Origin: Mucilaginibacter agri
GTDB lineage: Bacteria > Bacteroidota > Bacteroidia > Sphingobacteriales > Sphingobacteriaceae
Assembly (NCBI RefSeq): GCF_009928685.1
Contig: NZ_WWEO01000031.1
Location: 1 to 42,627, forward strand
Length of the DNA stretch: 42,627 nt
Reading direction: 5' to 3'
Part shown: in pieces, positions 40,886 through 42,627 of the stretch
How the letters are laid out: each line of letters opens with the position of its first letter
Numbering within the stretch: position 1 is the first letter of the stretch
Notes under the pieces: model-generated
What the model was told of the DNA's origin: nothing
Databases searched by the model: none
Seen by the model: only the letters and a program-made list of their open reading frames with translations
Program-made: the position numbers and the translations under genes

Positions 40886-41347
40886 TGATTTAAGCTGCTT
40901 ATAGTCAGGCAGGTCGTTCAAAAAAGTATAGCTGTTTTTTTCGAAATCTATTTTGCTGCAATGGTGTACCAAGCCGTTGCTTACCACCAGTAAAGGTACT
41001 CTGTGTACCATATTGTAACGCGCCGCCTGATCAAATACTTTTTGATCTACAGGCACATAAGGCGCTTTGCATTCAATCAGCATAATTTTTTCTCCCACCG
41101 AATTGTGCACCACTATATCCGAACGTTTCTGCATACCGTGCAACTTGAGGCCGCCTTCGAGTTTGATTAGTGAACGGGGATAGCCTTTTTGTTTAACAAG
41201 GTATTGCACAAAGTGCTGTCGTACCCACTCTTCGGGTGTAAGCACAATCTGCTTTTTGCGAATCTCGTCAAAAACAAATAGTTGCCCCTTATCATCGGTA
41301 ATACGAAAAGGGTAGGGAGGCAAATTAAGCGGCTGCAATAAACTCAC
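40868..41347 (-). CDS. HSDR_N_2-like PD-(D/E)xK domain protein
   Basis: A 159-residue single-domain protein matching the N-terminal nuclease-like domain of type I restriction R subunits (HSDR_N_2). The nuclease core is visible as KRSDIVVHN followed by IMLIECKAP, giving the D...ExK signature. The other R-subunit domains (helicase) are absent, and no methylase or specificity gene is nearby, so it is not part of an R-M system here. Stand-alone versions are widespread in Bacteroidota, sit close to holA, and have unknown function. The start is GTG at 41345-41347. It is divergent from holA across 53 bases with a shared palindrome. Confidence 0.9.
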   Translation of the reverse strand: MSLLQPLNLPPYPFRITDDKGQLFVFDEIRKKQIVLTPEEWVRQHFVQYLVKQKGYPRSLIKLEGGLKLHGMQKRSDIVVHNSVGEKIMLIECKAPYVPVDQKVFDQAARYNMVHRVPLLVVSNGLVHHCSKIDFEKNSYTFLNDLPDYKQLKSLNEGK

Positions 41348-41392
41348 GGTGCTAAATTACCAATTCCTGCTACATTATTTGTAATTTGCACC
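41348..41392. promoter_or_regulatory. Palindromic divergent promoter region between the HSDR_N and holA genes
   Basis: The left arm GGTGCTAAATTAC (41348-41360) and the right arm GTAATTTGCACC (41381-41392) are reverse complements apart from one extra base, separated by 20 bases. Each arm reads GTAATTT(A)GCACC toward its own gene. They may be mirrored -7 elements for the two divergent genes or a two-sided operator. Confidence 0.5.
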
Positions 41393-41400
41393 GTATTGGT

Positions 41401-42423
41401 ATGACTGCTCCCGAAATTATAAAAGACCTTAAGGCCCGTAAATTTAAACCCGTATACCTGCTACATGGCGAGGAACCTTACTTTATTGACGAAGTCAGTA
41501 ACTATATAGAACGCCAGGTACTGCCCGATGCGGAGAAAGGCTTTAATCAAACTGTTTTATACGGTAAGGACACCGATATTATGGCCGTGCTTAATGCCGC
41601 CAAGCGTTACCCGATGATGGCCGATTACCAGGTTGTAATGGTTAAGGAAGCGCAGGATTTGAAATGGGGAAAGGATGACGACGATAAGAAAAGCATCAAT
41701 CCCTTGCTAAGCTATCTGGATAGTCCGTTGCCTAGCACCATCCTGGTTTTTTGCTACAAATATGGCAAGTTTGATAAACGTAAGAAAACCTACAAAGCCA
41801 TTGAAAAAAACGGGTTGATATTTGAATCGGCATCGTTATATGATAACAAGATACCGGGTTGGATAGAGAGTTATGTAGCGGCCAAAAATTATAAAGTAAG
41901 CGGGCAGGCGTCGGCGATGCTGGCCGAATACCTGGGTAATGATCTGAGCAAAATAGCCAACGAGCTTGATAAGTTAATGCTCAATATTGCCGAAGGACAG
42001 GAGATCACCCTCAAATCTATTCACGATAACATCGGGATCAGCAAAGAGTATAATGTGTTTGAATTGCAAACCGCACTGGCAAAAAGGGATGTAGTAAAGG
42101 CCAATCAGATTATCAATTATTTTGAAGCTAACCCTAAAGCCAATCCTATCGTAGTGTTAATGGCTAATCTGTACAGCTATTTCAGCAAAATACTGCAGAT
42201 CCATTATTTAAAAGATAAATCGCAGCAAAGCATAGCTAAAGAAATTGGTGTAAACCCATACTTTGTAAAAGATTATGAGATGGCTGTGCGCAGCTACGAT
42301 TACAGCAAAACAATGTATATTATAAGCCTGCTACGCGAGTACGACCTTAAGAGTAAAGGTGTTGACTCCGCCGCATCCCACGGTGAGCTGATGAAAGAAA
42401 TGCTGTTTAAGATATTACATTAA
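41401..42423 (+). CDS. holA: DNA polymerase III subunit delta
   Basis: The delta subunit of the clamp loader, which opens the sliding clamp on DNA. The ATG at 41401 gives 340 residues. The frame runs on to a TTG at 41386 that lies within the palindromic promoter, so it is rejected. Family marks are KFKPVYLLHGEEPYFIDEVSNYIE near the N-terminus, NAAKRYPMMADYQVVMVKEAQDL, and in the later part ELDKLMLNIAEGQEIT and the NVFELQTALAKRD segment. The length is normal. The stop is followed at once by a microrepeat array and then the window-end tandem repeat. Confidence 0.94.
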   Translation: MTAPEIIKDLKARKFKPVYLLHGEEPYFIDEVSNYIERQVLPDAEKGFNQTVLYGKDTDIMAVLNAAKRYPMMADYQVVMVKEAQDLKWGKDDDDKKSINPLLSYLDSPLPSTILVFCYKYGKFDKRKKTYKAIEKNGLIFESASLYDNKIPGWIESYVAAKNYKVSGQASAMLAEYLGNDLSKIANELDKLMLNIAEGQEITLKSIHDNIGISKEYNVFELQTALAKRDVVKANQIINYFEANPKANPIVVLMANLYSYFSKILQIHYLKDKSQQSIAKEIGVNPYFVKDYEMAVRSYDYSKTMYIISLLREYDLKSKGVDSAASHGELMKEMLFKILH

Positions 42424-42424
42424 T

Positions 42425-42473
42425 TGGTGAGTAGTTCATTGAGTGAATAGTTTATTGAGTTAAATTGTTGAGA
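42425..42473. repeat. Microrepeat array just after holA
   Basis: Degenerate words such as GAGTAGTTCATTGAGTGAAT and AGTTTATTGAGTTAAATTG begin right after the holA stop codon. The style matches the arrays at 20238, 28527 and 36204. An inverted partner is not seen before the tandem repeat or window end. Confidence 0.5.
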
Positions 42474-42510
42474 AATAACAGAAACTAGGCGCGGAGAAGT
42501 GAGTTCCAAC

Positions 42511-42627
42511 CTAATCAACCTAATCAACCTAATCAACCTAATCAACCTAATCAACCTAATCAACCTAATCAACCTAATCAACCTAATCAACCTAATCAAC
42601 CTAATCAACCTAATCAACCTAATCAAC
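42511..42627. repeat. Perfect 9-bp tandem repeat at the window end
   Basis: Thirteen exact, uninterrupted copies of CTAATCAAC fill 117 bases up to the last base of the window, so the full length is unknown. Read in frame on the minus strand it would encode repeats of Leu-Ile-Arg, but that frame has no genuine start or known function. Perfect identity indicates recent expansion by slippage. The repeat may also mark an assembly break. Confidence 0.95.

Noticed and set aside
40868..41347. Remnant of a type I restriction-modification system
   Set aside because: Only the N-terminal nuclease-like domain is present and complete in itself. There is no helicase part, methylase or specificity gene, and such single-domain proteins are widespread as stand-alone genes.
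42420..42626. A 68-residue minus-strand ORF with repeated Ile-Arg-Leu
   Set aside because: It is only the 9-bp tandem repeat read in frame. It runs off the window edge and has no plausible start signal or domain.
42511..42627. CRISPR array
   Set aside because: The units are 9 bases long and directly adjacent with no spacers, and no cas genes are present in the window.

Overview
The window looks like a chromosomal stretch from a Bacteroidota bacterium of the family Sphingobacteriaceae, most like Mucilaginibacter or Pedobacter. This rests on family-level protein recognition, because no search could be run. Supporting signs are the many TonB/ExbBD and outer-membrane barrel genes, an ECF sigma factor next to an anti-sigma-like barrel protein, HU/SPOR proteins, M13 peptidases, Bacteroidota-style -7 boxes (TAnnTTTG) and the near absence of Shine-Dalgarno sequences. 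I see no prophage, transposase, CRISPR array or integron.

Layout. 1-75: tRNA-Asp. 215-3875 (minus): a phosphohexomutase with its terminator, folC, and an unrecognised small gene sitting between repeats. 4122-12263 (minus): a tight six-gene envelope operon, transcribed as a large TPR protein, an outer-membrane barrel, an HU-like/TM/SPOR protein, ExbB, ExbD and a TonB-like protein. 12460-15835: a secreted HExxH protein, then a secreted GH5 glycosidase flanked by two stand-alone receiver-domain proteins. 16056-19400: a PCC-domain protein, an Omp85-like barrel, a glycine-zipper protein and an M15 peptidase without a signal peptide. 19408-23988: DUF3050 protein, fmt, DUF1343 (NamZ-like), and an FtsX-type permease. 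23992-26975 (minus): ECF sigma factor, anti-sigma/barrel fusion, and a second barrel. 27188-30707 (minus): a lipoprotein, mazG, mnmD and a metallo-beta-lactamase/rhodanese protein. 30979-36117: a secreted HExxH protein and two tandem M13 peptidase paralogues, each with its own terminator. 36331-42423: valS with terminator, a membrane hybrid histidine kinase, a PD-(D/E)xK protein and holA. The window ends inside a perfect 9-bp tandem repeat.

How the genes fit together. Most of the non-housekeeping content concerns the cell envelope: energised inner-to-outer membrane coupling, a sigma/anti-sigma circuit, outer-membrane barrels, peptidoglycan enzymes and secreted peptidases. The six-gene operon resembles a Tol-Pal-like or dedicated TonB machine.

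The most unusual signal is not a gene. Several gene borders (fmt/DUF3050, both ends of mnmD, upstream of valS, after holA, between folC and its neighbour) carry short degenerate word arrays, each with its own 5-9 base word. Four of them are arranged as inverted pairs that could fold into imperfect hairpins. Two arrays supply the stop codon of the adjacent gene, and one similar array lies in frame inside folC.
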